Shown here piece after piece: positions 40,413 to 51,970 of a DNA stretch of 64,000 bases. Under the pieces are notes generated by a model, which was not told the origin of the DNA, did no database searches, and saw only the letters and a list, made by a program, of their open reading frames with translations. Origin of the DNA: Auraticoccus monumenti (lineage in GTDB: Bacteria; Actinomycetota; Actinomycetes; Propionibacteriales; Propionibacteriaceae); contig NZ_LT629688.1 of assembly GCF_900101785.1 (NCBI RefSeq), forward strand, positions 124,001 to 188,000, given 5' to 3'. Numbering within the stretch: position 1 is the first letter of the stretch; every line of letters starts with the position of its first letter. The translations under genes and the position numbers were made by a program.

Positions 40413-43229
40413 TCAGCCGTTGTCCGACGGGCTCGCCGCCGCCTTCTTCGCCGGAGCCCGCCCCGTCGTCTTCTTCGCGGCGGTGGTCTTCGCCGCCGTC
40501 GTCTTCCGGGCCGTGGTCTTCTTCGCCGCCGACTTGGTGGGCGCCGCCTTCTTGGCGGTGCGCTTGGCCGGCTTCTTGGCCGGTCCCTTGGCCCGCTTGT
40601 CGGCCAGCAGCTCCGCCGCGCGCTCCGGCGTCAGGGTCTCGATGTCGTCGCCCTGGCGCAGGGTGGCGTTGTACTCCCCGTCGGTGACGTAGGCCCCGAA
40701 CCGGCCGTCCTTGACCACCATCGGCGCCCCGGAGACCGGGTCCGGCCCGAGCTCCTTGAGCGGCGGCTTGGCCGCGGCCCGACCCCGCTGCTTGGGCTGG
40801 GCGTAGATGGCCAGCGCCTCGTCCAGCGTGATGTCGAAGATCTGGTCCTCGCTGCTGAGCGATCGGCTGTCGGTGCCCTTCTTGAGGTACGGCCCGTAGC
40901 GGCCGTTCTGCGCGGTGATCTCCACGCCCTCGGCGTCGGTGCCGACCACCCGGGGGAGGCTGAGCAGCTGCAGCGCCTGCTCCAGGGTGACCTCCTCGAC
41001 GCTCATCGACTGGAACAGCGAGCCGGTGCGCGGCTTGGCGCTCTTGGGCGCGTCCTCCTCGAGCACCTCGGTCACGTAGGGGCCGAAGCGGCCGTTGCGG
41101 GCCACGACCGTGCGCCCGGTCCCGGGGTCGGTGCCGACCTCGCGCTCCTCGCCCATCGGCTTGCTCAGCAGCTCGCGGGCCAGCTCGGCGGTCAGCTCGT
41201 CGGGGGGCAGGTCGTCGGCCACGTTGGCCCGGCGCTCCTCGGTGTCCTCCACGTAGGTGCCGTAGCGACCCACCCGGACCACGATCCCGGAGTCGACGTC
41301 GCCGACCTCGAAGGTCGACAGCTTTCGGGCGTCGATGTCGCCGAGCTCGCTGACCAGCGCCGCCAGCCCCTGCCGGCCCCCGGCCGCGCCGACCCGGTGC
41401 TCGTCGGGGTTCGGGGCGTCCGCGGCGACACCGAAGTAGAAGTCGCTCAGCACCGCCAGCCGGTCCGCGCGCCCGCCGGCGATCTCGTCGAGGGTGTCCT
41501 CCATGTCCGCGGTGAACTGGTAGTCGACCAGCTTGGAGAAGTGCTGCTCCAGCAGCCGGGTGACGGCGAAGGCCAGCCAGGTCGGCACCAGGGCCGAACC
41601 CTTCTTGAAGACGTAGTCGCGGCTGGTGATGGTGCGGATGATCGAGGCGTAGGTGGAGGGGCGGCCGATCTCCAGCTCCTCCAGCTTGGCCACCAGCGAC
41701 GGCTCGGTGTAGCGGGCCGGCGCCTTGGTCTCGTGACCGGACGCGGTGACCTCGCGGCCCTCCAGCGACTGGCCCTCGGCCAGCTGCGGGAGCCGGGCCT
41801 GGGCGTCGTCGGACTGGGCGCCGTCGGCCTCGTCGACCGCCTCCACGTAGGCCTTGAGGAAGCCGTGGAAGGTGATGGTGCGACCGGAGGCGACGAACGT
41901 GCAGGCCTCGCCCTGCTGGGGGGCGGCGGCGATCTCGACCCGGACCGACTGCCCGCGGGCGTCGGCCATCTGGGAGGCGACGGTGCGCATCCAGATCAGC
42001 TCGTAGAGGCGGAAGGCGTCACCGCGCAGCCCGGTCTGGGCCGGGGTCCGGAAGGAGTCACCGGCCGGGCGGATCGCCTCGTGCGCCTCCTGGGCGTTCT
42101 TCACCTTGGAGGTGTAGACGCGGGCCTTCTCCGGCAGGTACTCCGAGCCGAACAGCTGGCGGACCTGGGCCCGGGCCGCCTCCACCGCGGTGCTGGACAG
42201 CGTCACCGAGTCGGTACGCATGTAGGTGATGAAGCCGCCCTCGTAGAGCTCCTGGGCCACCGACATCGCGCGCTGGGCGGTGAACCCGAGCTTGCGGCCG
42301 GCCTCCTGCTGCATCGTGGTGGTGCGGAACGGGGCGTAGGGCTTGCGGGTGTAGGGCCGGGCCTCCACCGAGGAGACCGACCAGCTGGCCGTCTCCAGCC
42401 GGGAGGTCAGCTCGCGCGCCGTGGTCTCGTCCAGGTGCAGGACGTCGCCGGCGGAGCCGGATCCCTTCGACGCGACGATCTGGCCGCGGGAGTCGAAGTC
42501 ACGGCCCTGGGCGATGCGGCGCTCGCCGACGTGGGTCAGGCGGGCCCCGAAGGCGGGCTGCTCGTCGCCGGCGTCCTCCGCGCTCGCCGCGAGGACCGCG
42601 TCGAGGTCCCAGTAGGAGGCGCTGCGGAAGGCGATCCGCTCGCGCTCGCGGTCGACCACCAGGCGGGTGGCCACCGACTGCACGCGGCCGGCCGACAGCC
42701 GCGGCATGACCTTCTTCCACAGCACGGGGGAGACCTCGTAGCCGTAGAGGCGGTCGAGGATCCGTCGGGTCTCCTGGGCGTCGACCAGGTCGGTGTCCAG
42801 CTCGCGGGGGTTGGCGACCGCCTCGGCGATGGCGCTGGGGGTGATCTCGTGGAAGACCATTCGCATGGCCGGGACCTTGGGCTTGAGCTCCTGCAGCAGG
42901 TGCCACGCGATGGCCTCGCCCTCGCGGTCACCGTCGGTGGCGAGCAGCAGCTCGTCGACGTCCTTGAGCGCGGTCTTGAGGTCGCGGATGGTGCCCTTCT
43001 TGTCGGGCTGGACCACGTAGAGCGGCTCGAAGTCGTGCTCGACGTCGACTCCCGTCCGCGCCCACTTCTCACCCTTGTACTTGGCCGGCACGTCGGCGGC
43101 GCCGGTCGGGAGGTCGCGGACGTGGCCTCGGCTCGACTGCACGACGTAGCCGTCGCCCAGGAAGCTGGCGATCTTGGTCGCCTTGGTCGGCGACTCCACG
43201 ATCACGAGTCGACGTGTTGTCGTTGCCAC
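40413..43229 (-). CDS. topA: DNA topoisomerase I
   Basis: A 938-residue type IA topoisomerase that relaxes negative supercoils. It starts with the TOPRIM segment LVIVESPTKATKIASFL and DGDREGEAIAWH. The nucleophile is Tyr336 in GFITYMRTDS. Instead of zinc-finger cysteines, the C-terminal third has repeated GRYGPYL/GRFGPYV-type TopoI_C modules, as in other actinobacteria. The last 55 residues are a Lys/Ala-rich tail (KKTTARKTTAAKTT region) needed for processivity in relatives. GTG 43229 is supported by AGAGGA six bases upstream. It heads the unit with the CYTH-like gene, tmk and holB. Confidence 0.95.
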   Translation of the reverse strand: MATTTRRLVIVESPTKATKIASFLGDGYVVQSSRGHVRDLPTGAADVPAKYKGEKWARTGVDVEHDFEPLYVVQPDKKGTIRDLKTALKDVDELLLATDGDREGEAIAWHLLQELKPKVPAMRMVFHEITPSAIAEAVANPRELDTDLVDAQETRRILDRLYGYEVSPVLWKKVMPRLSAGRVQSVATRLVVDRERERIAFRSASYWDLDAVLAASAEDAGDEQPAFGARLTHVGERRIAQGRDFDSRGQIVASKGSGSAGDVLHLDETTARELTSRLETASWSVSSVEARPYTRKPYAPFRTTTMQQEAGRKLGFTAQRAMSVAQELYEGGFITYMRTDSVTLSSTAVEAARAQVRQLFGSEYLPEKARVYTSKVKNAQEAHEAIRPAGDSFRTPAQTGLRGDAFRLYELIWMRTVASQMADARGQSVRVEIAAAPQQGEACTFVASGRTITFHGFLKAYVEAVDEADGAQSDDAQARLPQLAEGQSLEGREVTASGHETKAPARYTEPSLVAKLEELEIGRPSTYASIIRTITSRDYVFKKGSALVPTWLAFAVTRLLEQHFSKLVDYQFTADMEDTLDEIAGGRADRLAVLSDFYFGVAADAPNPDEHRVGAAGGRQGLAALVSELGDIDARKLSTFEVGDVDSGIVVRVGRYGTYVEDTEERRANVADDLPPDELTAELARELLSKPMGEEREVGTDPGTGRTVVARNGRFGPYVTEVLEEDAPKSAKPRTGSLFQSMSVEEVTLEQALQLLSLPRVVGTDAEGVEITAQNGRYGPYLKKGTDSRSLSSEDQIFDITLDEALAIYAQPKQRGRAAAKPPLKELGPDPVSGAPMVVKDGRFGAYVTDGEYNATLRQGDDIETLTPERAAELLADKRAKGPAKKPAKRTAKKAAPTKSAAKKTTARKTTAAKTTAAKKTTGRAPAKKAAASPSDNG

Positions 43230-43353
43230 TGATTCCTCTCCGTACCCCGGGTGCCGGACCGCTCCCCCGGCGGCACGCTGGACACCGTACCCCCAACCGT
43301 GCGGCGGTGAGCGCCCGAAGGGGCGGGGCCGTGCGACCCGGGGCCGGTCCCGG

Positions 43354-43824
43354 TCAGGCGGCGTCGGAGACGCGCACCTCCGTCGGACGCAGCCGGGTGA
43401 GCAGCGCGGCACCGATCATCAGCACCGCCAGACCCAGGTGCAGCCAGTCGTCGGCCGCGTTCACCGGCACGAAGTTGGCGGCCGAGTCCTCGGGCACCAC
43501 CAGCCCGTAGACGAACAGCACCGCGTAGACCACGCCACCCCAGAGCAGGTACCGCCGGGCCGAGGCGTGGTGGCGCGCCAGCACCAGGCCGGCCACGCCG
43601 AAGAGGAGGTGCACGATGTTGTGCAGCACCGAGACCTGGAACACGCCGAGGAGCATCGCCTCGGACTCGTGGGAGGCGAAGGACATGCCGTCGAACCCGG
43701 TGGTCGCCCCGGGCACGAAGCCGAGGATGCCCACCAGCAGGAAGACGCAGCCGACCACGGCGGCGGTGACGGGGGCGACGGTGCGGTGGGTGCCGGCGAC
43801 GTGGTTGGTGTCGGTGTCGGACAT
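43354..43824 (-). CDS. DUF4383 membrane protein
   Basis: A 156-residue protein with four membrane segments: VTAAVVGCVFLLVGILGFVPGA, VSVLHNIVHLLFGVAGLVLA, YLLWGGVVYAVLFVYGLV and WLHLGLAVLMIGAALL. HNIVHLLFG and DDWLHLGLA carry conserved histidines of the DUF4383 family. AGGAGGTT seven bases before ATG 43824 sets the start. Two GGGTAC boxes lie upstream on the minus strand (about 43867-43844), so stress sigma control is possible, but no GTTT box at proper distance was found. Function unknown. Confidence 0.85.
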   Translation of the reverse strand: MSDTDTNHVAGTHRTVAPVTAAVVGCVFLLVGILGFVPGATTGFDGMSFASHESEAMLLGVFQVSVLHNIVHLLFGVAGLVLARHHASARRYLLWGGVVYAVLFVYGLVVPEDSAANFVPVNAADDWLHLGLAVLMIGAALLTRLRPTEVRVSDAA

Positions 43825-44118
43825 GCGGGGAACCTCCTGGTCGGGACGTACCCCGGCTGTACCCAACCCCGCGCCCGGGACCCACCCCGTCGCCGAGCGC
43901 CCGGTGGCGACGTCCGTGGCGGGTCGAGGGGGCCGTCATCGGAGCGAGTGGTGGCGCCGCCGGGGGTGGCGGGCCGCCAGCCGCTCCCGATGACCGTTGG
44001 CACGGTGTGCACTCCTGCTGCGTAGTCGCAGCCGGTTCGCACACAGGGGGCGCCGTGCACCCCGGCCAGGCCGGCCATCTGGAGGCTCGTCCCCGGTCGG
44101 TCGCAGGGGGCTGACCGG

Positions 44119-45657
44119 TCAGGAGGGGGCGGATCCCTCGAGCAGCCCCTCGCGGAGGGCCCGGCGCACCTCGGGCAGCACCTCGGCGCGGACGTCCGCG
44201 GGCTCGGTCTCGAGCAGCACGGCCACCGCGTCCAGCACCTGACCCAGCCGGAGCTCCCCGTCGCAGGCGCCGAGCACGGCGGCGGCCGCGGTCTCCACCC
44301 GGGTGGCGTGGCGGAAGCCGGTCTGCTGACGCAGCACGATGTGCTCGGGGTCGGGCGCCCCGGGCGCCCCGGTGGTCTCCTGCACGACGTCGGCGGCGAG
44401 CTGCCAGCGTCCGGCCTCCAGCTCCGACTCCGGCAGCAACGACCAGCTGAGACCCGTCTGGTGGCGGGCGAAGGCGGGCCCGACCGGCTGCTCGACCGCG
44501 TGCGGCCAGTCCACGGCCTCGACCTGGGGGACGGTGCGCTCGGCCCGGTGCACGCTGATCCAGCCCATCCCGACCGCCTCGACCCCGAGCGCCTCGAAGT
44601 AGTCCAGCCACTCCCCGTAGCGACGGCGGTGGTCCGGGGCGCCGGAGAGACCGGCGTCGGCCAGCCACAGCTCGACGTACTCGGCCGGGTCCAGGACCTC
44701 GCGCTGCAGCGCCAGCAGGTCGCAGCCGGTGCCCTCGACCCAGCCGGCGAGCCGGTCCTGCCAGGCCTCGCCGCGCAGGTGGGCCCAGTTGGCCAGCACC
44801 TGCAGGGTGCCGCCCGGGGCCAGCCGCGCCGTGCCGCCGGTGACCACGCGGCGGACCAGCTCGTCGCCGGTGAGACCGCCCTCGCGGTAGACCAGCCGCT
44901 CGCCCTCCGCGGACGGCGGGGCCATCACGTAGGGCGGGTTGGTGACCACCAGGTCGAACAGCTCCCCGTCCACGGGCTCGTACAGGCTGCCGAGACGCAG
45001 CTGCACCTCCTCCCCGGCGGTGGTCCGGGTGCCGCCGAGGGCGAAGGTCAGCCGGGCCAGGGAGAGGGCGCGGCGGTTGAGGTCGGTGGCCACCACGGAG
45101 CGGGCCTGCCGGGCCAGGTGCAGGCTCTGCACCCCGCAGCCGGTGCCCAGGTCCAGGGCCCGGTCGACCGGTCGCCGGAGAGTCAGCTGGGCCAGCGTGG
45201 TGGAGGCCGGGGAGGCGCCGAGCACGTAGTCCCCGCGCATCGGGGCCACCTGCTGGTCCAGCCCGGGGGTGAGGTCGGACACCAGCCAGCCACCGGCGCC
45301 GTCGTCGTCGCTGGCGTAGGGGCGGACGTCCACCAGGGCGCGGGCCCGTCCCCCGGAGACCTCGGCCATCCCGGCCGCGAGCAGGTCGTCGGTGCTGGCT
45401 CCGAGGGCGGCGCGCAGGTCCTCCTCGGCCACCTCCCGCTGCAGCAGCCAGAACCGGGTCAGGGTGGCCACCGGTGAGCGGTCGTCGCCCAGGGCCCGCT
45501 CGGCCGGGACGGTGGAGTTGCGACCCAGCCCGGCCTGTCCGGCGGGCCCGATCAGCCCGAGCACGGTGTCGGTGCGCCAGCCGGCGGTCTCCAGCCGGTC
45601 GCGCAGCCGCAGGGCCCGGGTGTCGTCGAGCGGGGCGGTCACGGCGTCGTCGGTCAT
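44119..45657 (-). CDS. HemK-like class I methyltransferase
   Basis: A 512-residue protein. The central domain has the SAM motif ALDLGTGCGVQSLHLA and the catalytic VTNPPYVMAP, which specifies amide or exocyclic amine methylation as in HemK/PrmC and RsmC. The N-terminal 140 residues and the C-terminal 200 residues are extra domains typical of a large actinobacterial version (annotated DUF7059 and DUF7782 in relatives). Substrate is not established. TAGGTT (minus 45670-45665) seven bases before ATG indicates a leaderless transcript. Confidence 0.82.
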   Translation of the reverse strand: MTDDAVTAPLDDTRALRLRDRLETAGWRTDTVLGLIGPAGQAGLGRNSTVPAERALGDDRSPVATLTRFWLLQREVAEEDLRAALGASTDDLLAAGMAEVSGGRARALVDVRPYASDDDGAGGWLVSDLTPGLDQQVAPMRGDYVLGASPASTTLAQLTLRRPVDRALDLGTGCGVQSLHLARQARSVVATDLNRRALSLARLTFALGGTRTTAGEEVQLRLGSLYEPVDGELFDLVVTNPPYVMAPPSAEGERLVYREGGLTGDELVRRVVTGGTARLAPGGTLQVLANWAHLRGEAWQDRLAGWVEGTGCDLLALQREVLDPAEYVELWLADAGLSGAPDHRRRYGEWLDYFEALGVEAVGMGWISVHRAERTVPQVEAVDWPHAVEQPVGPAFARHQTGLSWSLLPESELEAGRWQLAADVVQETTGAPGAPDPEHIVLRQQTGFRHATRVETAAAAVLGACDGELRLGQVLDAVAVLLETEPADVRAEVLPEVRRALREGLLEGSAPS

Positions 45658-45763
45658 GCCCCCGAACCTAGGCCACCCCCTCCGCTCCCACCCCGGCCGC
45701 GACCTCCCACCCCCGGCCCACCTCGCCTCACGCGCGCCCGGCCCGCTGCGATTGCTCGCCCTT

Positions 45764-45801
45764 GCGGCCCGGCGGCCCTTCCGCGGCCCGGCGGCCCTTC
45801 C
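45764..45801. repeat. Two tandem 19-bp copies
   Basis: GCGGCCCGGCGGCCCTTCC occurs at 45764-45782 and again at 45783-45801 without change. Confidence 0.85.
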
Positions 45802-45806
45802 CCCTA

Positions 45807-46104
45807 CGAGCACGTTGCCCCCTCTACGGGCACGTCGCCCCGCCTATATACGGGGCGAAGTGCCCGAAGAGGGGGCGACGTGGGGGTTGGTGGCCGGCGT
45901 GGTGCGCAGTGGTGACCGGCGGACGCGGGGCCAGATGGGCGGGGTGGGCACGTGACCCGGGTCGGCACCTGCTGCGGTGGCCCTCCCGACGAGCACTTCG
46001 CCCCCTCTACGGGCACTTCGCGCCGCCTATATGCGGGGCGAAGTGCTCGAAGAGGGGGCGAAGTGGGGGTAGGTGGCCGGCGTGGTGCGCAGTGGTGACC
46101 GGTG
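45807..46104. repeat. Duplicated 115-bp palindromic element
   Basis: Two copies (45807-45921 and 45990-46104, offset 183 bp) each start CGAGCAC and contain a hyphenated palindrome of about 31-bp arms around a TATAT-containing centre. The unit GGCGAAGTG and its complement CACTTCGCC recur in both arms. Copies differ at scattered positions (GACGTG against GAAGTG), with compensating changes in places, so it is not a recent duplication. It looks like a REP/MITE-like or structured-RNA element. Confidence 0.85.
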
Positions 46105-46201
46105 GTGGCGGGCGGGTCGCGTCTGGCAGGGGCGTAGAAGAAGTCCTGGCGAATCCGGTGCAGGGGGGAATAGGGTCCCGCGAGCCGAGGTTGTCGCGCT
46201 C

Positions 46202-46282
46202 ATGACGACCCGGGTGTGGGTCCCGCTGTGCCGGCGGCGACACATCGACCTGGCGCTGATCGACAGCGCCGGTTGTCGCTGA
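46202..46282 (+). CDS. Cysteine-type leader peptide upstream of the symporter
   Basis: A 26-residue peptide: MTTRVWVPLC then RRRHIDLALIDSAGCR. The RRHIDL...SAxC(R) pattern is the one carried by short leader peptides found before sulfur-metabolism genes in many actinobacteria. A Cys codon is next to last. The coding DNA can fold GGCGCTG/CAGCGCC (46252-46258 with 46264-46270) or pair GCGACA (46237-46242) with TGTCGC (46274-46279), alternatives fit for attenuation. It ends 93 bp before the DAACS gene. GAGG lies upstream of ATG. Confidence 0.65.
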   Translation: MTTRVWVPLCRRRHIDLALIDSAGCR

Positions 46283-46375
46283 CCCCTCGTCCAGCCTCCT
46301 CGCCCCTGGCGCCCTCTGCTCCCGATTGAGCGCGTGCTGCCCCGGGGCTTCCCAACTCCGAAAGGCGCCACCCGC

Positions 46376-47752
46376 ATGTCCTCATCCACGACCGGGACCC
46401 CGGTCGAGCCCGCGCCCACCGCGCGCCGGGCACGCTTCCCCTTCTGGGCCCAGGTGCTCCTGGGTCTGGCCGTCGGCATCGCGCTGGGCTTCCTGGCCCG
46501 CAACCTCGAGCTCGGCTGGCTCACCACCCTGCTGTCCACCGTGGGCAGCACCTTCGTCGGCCTGCTCCGCGTGATCGTGGTGCCGCTGGTGCTGACCGCG
46601 ATCATCGTCTCGATCGCCAACCTGCGCCAGGTCACCAACGCCGCCCGGCTGGCCCTTCAGACGCTGGTCTGGTTCGCCATCACCGCGCTCATCTCGGTGG
46701 TCATCGGCATCACCCTCGGTCTGCTGACCAACCCCGGCGCCAGCGCCACCATCGACACCGCCGGCGCCGAGGCCCCCTCCACCCAGGGCAGCTGGACGGA
46801 CTTCCTGTCCTCCATCATCCCCGGCAACATCCTCGGCCTGGAGGCCTCCAGCTCCAGCGACGGCGGCGTCTCGCTGTCGTTCAACGTGCTCCAGCTGGTC
46901 GTCCTGGGCATCGCCCTGGGGGCCGCGTCCCTGGCCGCCGGCGACAAGGCCGAGCCCTTCCTGGACTTCAACCGCAGCGTGCTGGCCATCGTCCAGAAGC
47001 TGGTGTGGTGGGTCATCCGGCTCGCCCCGATCGGCACCGCCGGCCTGATCGGGCGTGCCGTGGCCAACTACGGCTGGGACCTGATCGGCCCGCTCGCGGT
47101 CTTCACCATCGACGTCTACGTCGGCTGCGCGATCGTGATGTTCGTGCTCTACCCGGTGCTGATCAAGGCGCACGGCCTGAGCGCGCGCCGCTTCTTCGCC
47201 GGCGCCTGGCCCGCGATCCAGTTCGCCTTCGTCTCGCGGTCCTCGGTGGGCACCCTGCCGCTGACCCAGCGCGTCGTCACCCGCAACCTCGGGGTCTCCC
47301 CGAACTACGCCTCCTTCGCGGTGCCGTTCGGGGCCACCACCAAGATGGACGGCTGCGCGGCGATCTACCCGGCGCTGGCGGCCATCACCGTGGCGCAGCT
47401 GTTCGGCATCCAGCTGGGCATCCAGGACTACCTGCTGATCGCCTTCGTGGCCGTGGTCGGATCAGCCGCCACCGCCGGTCTGACCGGTGCCGTGGTGATG
47501 CTGACGCTGACCCTGTCGACCCTGGGCCTGCCGCTGGAGGGTGTCGGCCTGCTGCTGGCCATCGACCCGATCCTGGACATGATCCGGACCGCCACCAACG
47601 TGGCCGGCCAGGCGCTCGTCCCGGTCATCGTGGCCAAGCGCAACGGCCTGCTCGACGAGGACCGCTACAACGCGGCCAACGTCAGCTCGATCGAGTCCGA
47701 CGAGGACCCGAGCGACGTGGTCAGCCAGGAGAAGGTCGCCGTCCCGGCCTGA
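46376..47752 (+). CDS. DAACS family symporter (dicarboxylate/amino acid, possibly cystine)
   Basis: A 458-residue transporter of the DctA/GltP/TcyP family with eight helices and two hairpins. The HP1 serine motif is SRSSVGTLPLT, the TM7 motif is ATTKMDGCA and TM8 reads IDPILDMIRTATNVAGQ. The Arg that binds a side-chain carboxylate in aspartate transporters is kept, while the Na1-site Asp (NVxGD) is Gln, so ion coupling may be protons or altered. GAAAGG ten bases before ATG sets the start. A cysteine-type leader peptide upstream points to cystine uptake; without it a dicarboxylate or acidic amino acid would be equally likely. Confidence 0.8.
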   Translation: MSSSTTGTPVEPAPTARRARFPFWAQVLLGLAVGIALGFLARNLELGWLTTLLSTVGSTFVGLLRVIVVPLVLTAIIVSIANLRQVTNAARLALQTLVWFAITALISVVIGITLGLLTNPGASATIDTAGAEAPSTQGSWTDFLSSIIPGNILGLEASSSSDGGVSLSFNVLQLVVLGIALGAASLAAGDKAEPFLDFNRSVLAIVQKLVWWVIRLAPIGTAGLIGRAVANYGWDLIGPLAVFTIDVYVGCAIVMFVLYPVLIKAHGLSARRFFAGAWPAIQFAFVSRSSVGTLPLTQRVVTRNLGVSPNYASFAVPFGATTKMDGCAAIYPALAAITVAQLFGIQLGIQDYLLIAFVAVVGSAATAGLTGAVVMLTLTLSTLGLPLEGVGLLLAIDPILDMIRTATNVAGQALVPVIVAKRNGLLDEDRYNAANVSSIESDEDPSDVVSQEKVAVPA

Positions 47753-47762
47753 TCCCGCTCCT

Positions 47763-47811
47763 GGACGCCCGACGGCCCGGTCCCCTGGTGGGGGCCGGGC
47801 CGTCGGCGTCC
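47763..47811. terminator. Terminator between symporter and subtilase genes
   Basis: GGACGCCCGACGGCCCGG at 47763 pairs with a complementary arm ending at 47811, with one bulge and one mismatch, around a TGGT loop. The genes are convergent, so it can serve both. Confidence 0.8.
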
Positions 47812-47866
47812 GCGGGTTCCGCCCGGCTCTGTCGTGGTGACGACGGAGGCCGGTCGGCGTCCTGGG

Positions 47867-49321
47867 TCAGTCCTGCTGCTCGTCCCCGGTCGCCTCGTCG
47901 GCGTCGACCAGGCCGTCACCGTAGAAGGCGTTGTCCTCGGTGCTGCCGGTGCAGCGGGCGTCGGCGGGGCAGGGGACGTCGTCGGCCTGCGCGCGCAGCA
48001 TGGCGACGAGCCTGGCCGGCTTGGCCTTCGGGTGCTCGGCGGCCAGCAGGGCCAGCACGCCGGCGGCGTGCGGGGAGGCCATCGAGGTGCCGTTGTAGAT
48101 CGCGTAGCCGCCGCCGTCGACGGTGGACAGGATGCGGCTGCCGGGGGCGGTGACGTCGATGACGCCCTCGCCGTAGTTGGAGAAGCTCGACTTCAGCACG
48201 TTGATGTCGTTGGAGGCCACGGTGACCACGCCCTCGATCTCGGTGGGCATGTCGATGCAGCTGGCGTCCAGCTCCCGCGGGGTCGGGGTGGTGTCGTTGG
48301 GGCTGGAGGCGTCGGTGGTCTTGTCGGCCAGGTCGTAGTTGGAGTTGCCGGCGGCGGCCGCGCTGACCACGCCCTTCTTCTCCGAGTACCTCACGGCCTT
48401 GGTGACGGCGTCCTTGACCGCAGCCTGGTCGGGGTCGCTGCCGCACCAGAACATCCACGGGTCGATGTAGTAGCTGTTGTTGGTGACGTCGGCGCCGTGG
48501 TCGGCGGCCCAGACGAAGCCGCAGATCGCGTACTCGGGGTAGATGAAGCCGTCGTCGTTGACCACCTTCACCGAGGTGAGGGTGGTGGCCGGTGCGACGC
48601 CCACGATGCCCACGCCGTTGCGCGCGGCCCCGATGGTGCCGGCCACGTGGGTGCCGTGGCTGCTGTTGGTGGGGATCCACGCCTCACGGCTGGTGTCGGG
48701 GACGCCGCCGTCGGTGCAGCCGACGGAGTTGGCCGCGTCCACCTGACCGGCCAGGTCGGGGTGGTCGTCGTCGATGCCGCTGTCCAGCACGGCCACGGCG
48801 ACGTCGGGGCTGCCGTCGCCTGCGACGTCGGCCCCGATCTGGGCCATGTCCCACTGCTCGCCCTCGCGCGGGTCGGCGGCGACGGCCTCCACGCTCACGC
48901 CCTGGCGCTCCTCGAAGGTGGCGCCGGCGCGGGCGGTGCGCAGCTGCGGACCGGCCTCGCTCTCGGGGACCTCGAGGGCGGCGGTCCGGGTGGCGCCGAC
49001 GGACACCACGGCGTTCCCGAGGCGGCCCTGGCGGACGTCGGTGCGGAAGCTGGCGGAGTCGGAGTGGGCGATGACCACGCCGATCTGCGGCCAGGACTGC
49101 ACCACCGTGGCGCCGGCGGCCTCGACGGCCTGCTCGGCGCGGGCGGTCTGCTGGGCGCTGGGGCGGGTGTTGACCACGTAGCTCATCGGCTCGCCGTCGG
49201 CGGTGGGTGCGGCGCCGGCCGTGGGGGCGGCGAGGCCGGCCAGGCAGAGCCCGGTGATGGAGATGATGCCGCTGGCGGCCAGGGTCAGGCGCCGGGCACG
49301 GGGGCGGGTCAGGGAACTCAT
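47867..49321 (-). CDS. Secreted subtilisin-like serine peptidase (S8)
   Basis: A 484-residue protease with a signal peptide (RARRLTLAASGIISITGLCLAGLAAPTAGA) and an I9-like propeptide region (SYVVNTRPSAQQTARAEQAVEAAG to about residue 110). The catalytic triad is Asp180 in VAVLDSGID, His222 in SSHGTHVAGT and Ser413 in GTSMASPHAAG; the oxyanion Asn is in AAAGNSN. No C-terminal anchor or P-domain is present, so it is released. GGAGG before ATG 49321 supports the start. Substrates are unknown extracellular proteins. Confidence 0.93.
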   Translation of the reverse strand: MSSLTRPRARRLTLAASGIISITGLCLAGLAAPTAGAAPTADGEPMSYVVNTRPSAQQTARAEQAVEAAGATVVQSWPQIGVVIAHSDSASFRTDVRQGRLGNAVVSVGATRTAALEVPESEAGPQLRTARAGATFEERQGVSVEAVAADPREGEQWDMAQIGADVAGDGSPDVAVAVLDSGIDDDHPDLAGQVDAANSVGCTDGGVPDTSREAWIPTNSSHGTHVAGTIGAARNGVGIVGVAPATTLTSVKVVNDDGFIYPEYAICGFVWAADHGADVTNNSYYIDPWMFWCGSDPDQAAVKDAVTKAVRYSEKKGVVSAAAAGNSNYDLADKTTDASSPNDTTPTPRELDASCIDMPTEIEGVVTVASNDINVLKSSFSNYGEGVIDVTAPGSRILSTVDGGGYAIYNGTSMASPHAAGVLALLAAEHPKAKPARLVAMLRAQADDVPCPADARCTGSTEDNAFYGDGLVDADEATGDEQQD

Positions 49322-49475
49322 GGAGCCTCCGGGGGTGGGAGGCGAGGGCGTCCGGGGCGGACCGCCGGCGTCCTCGCGGGATGGGGTACCGGACAACCTA
49401 GGTCAGGGTCGACGCCCTGTCACGGGGTGCCGTCGGGGCCTTCGCGGCAGGAGCCCGCTGCCCCCGGACGCGGAC

Positions 49476-49505
49476 GCGCCGGCCACCCGCAGGGGTGACC
49501 GGCGC
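49476..49505 (-). terminator. Terminator of hppA
   Basis: GCGCCGG-C-CACCC (49476-49488) pairs with GGGTG-A-CCGGCGC (ending 49505), leaving one internal mismatch. It starts about 20 bases after the hppA stop. Confidence 0.7.
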
Positions 49506-49527
49506 GACGCCGTGGGGTCGGGCGGCC

Positions 49528-51843
<2,316 letters not shown>

Positions 51844-51970
51844 GGGCACTCCTGGCGGCAGCTCTACGGTGAACGCGGGCGGGGACATATAACCACAGAG
51901 GTACTGGTCTCACCGACGGGCCGGCGCGCGGTGCTCGGATCTGTCGGTGCGCCGTGTCAGGCTGCTGACG

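Larger units (their letters stand above)
45658..46201. other. Repeat-rich 540-bp intergenic region
   Basis: No gene is seen. It holds two tandem 19-bp copies (45764-45801), then two 115-bp copies of an imperfect palindrome, then the promoter of the leader peptide (TAGGGT at 46171-46176). Open frames here come from the repeats and change frame between copies. Confidence 0.7.

Noticed and set aside
45807-46104. CRISPR-like array
   Set aside because: Only two copies of a long palindromic unit, with a similar rather than unique spacer, and no cas genes.
45664-46205. Overlapping open frames in the repeat region suggesting a small secreted protein
   Set aside because: The frames are generated by the 115-bp repeats and hold no start signal or family; only the 46202-46282 leader peptide is supported.
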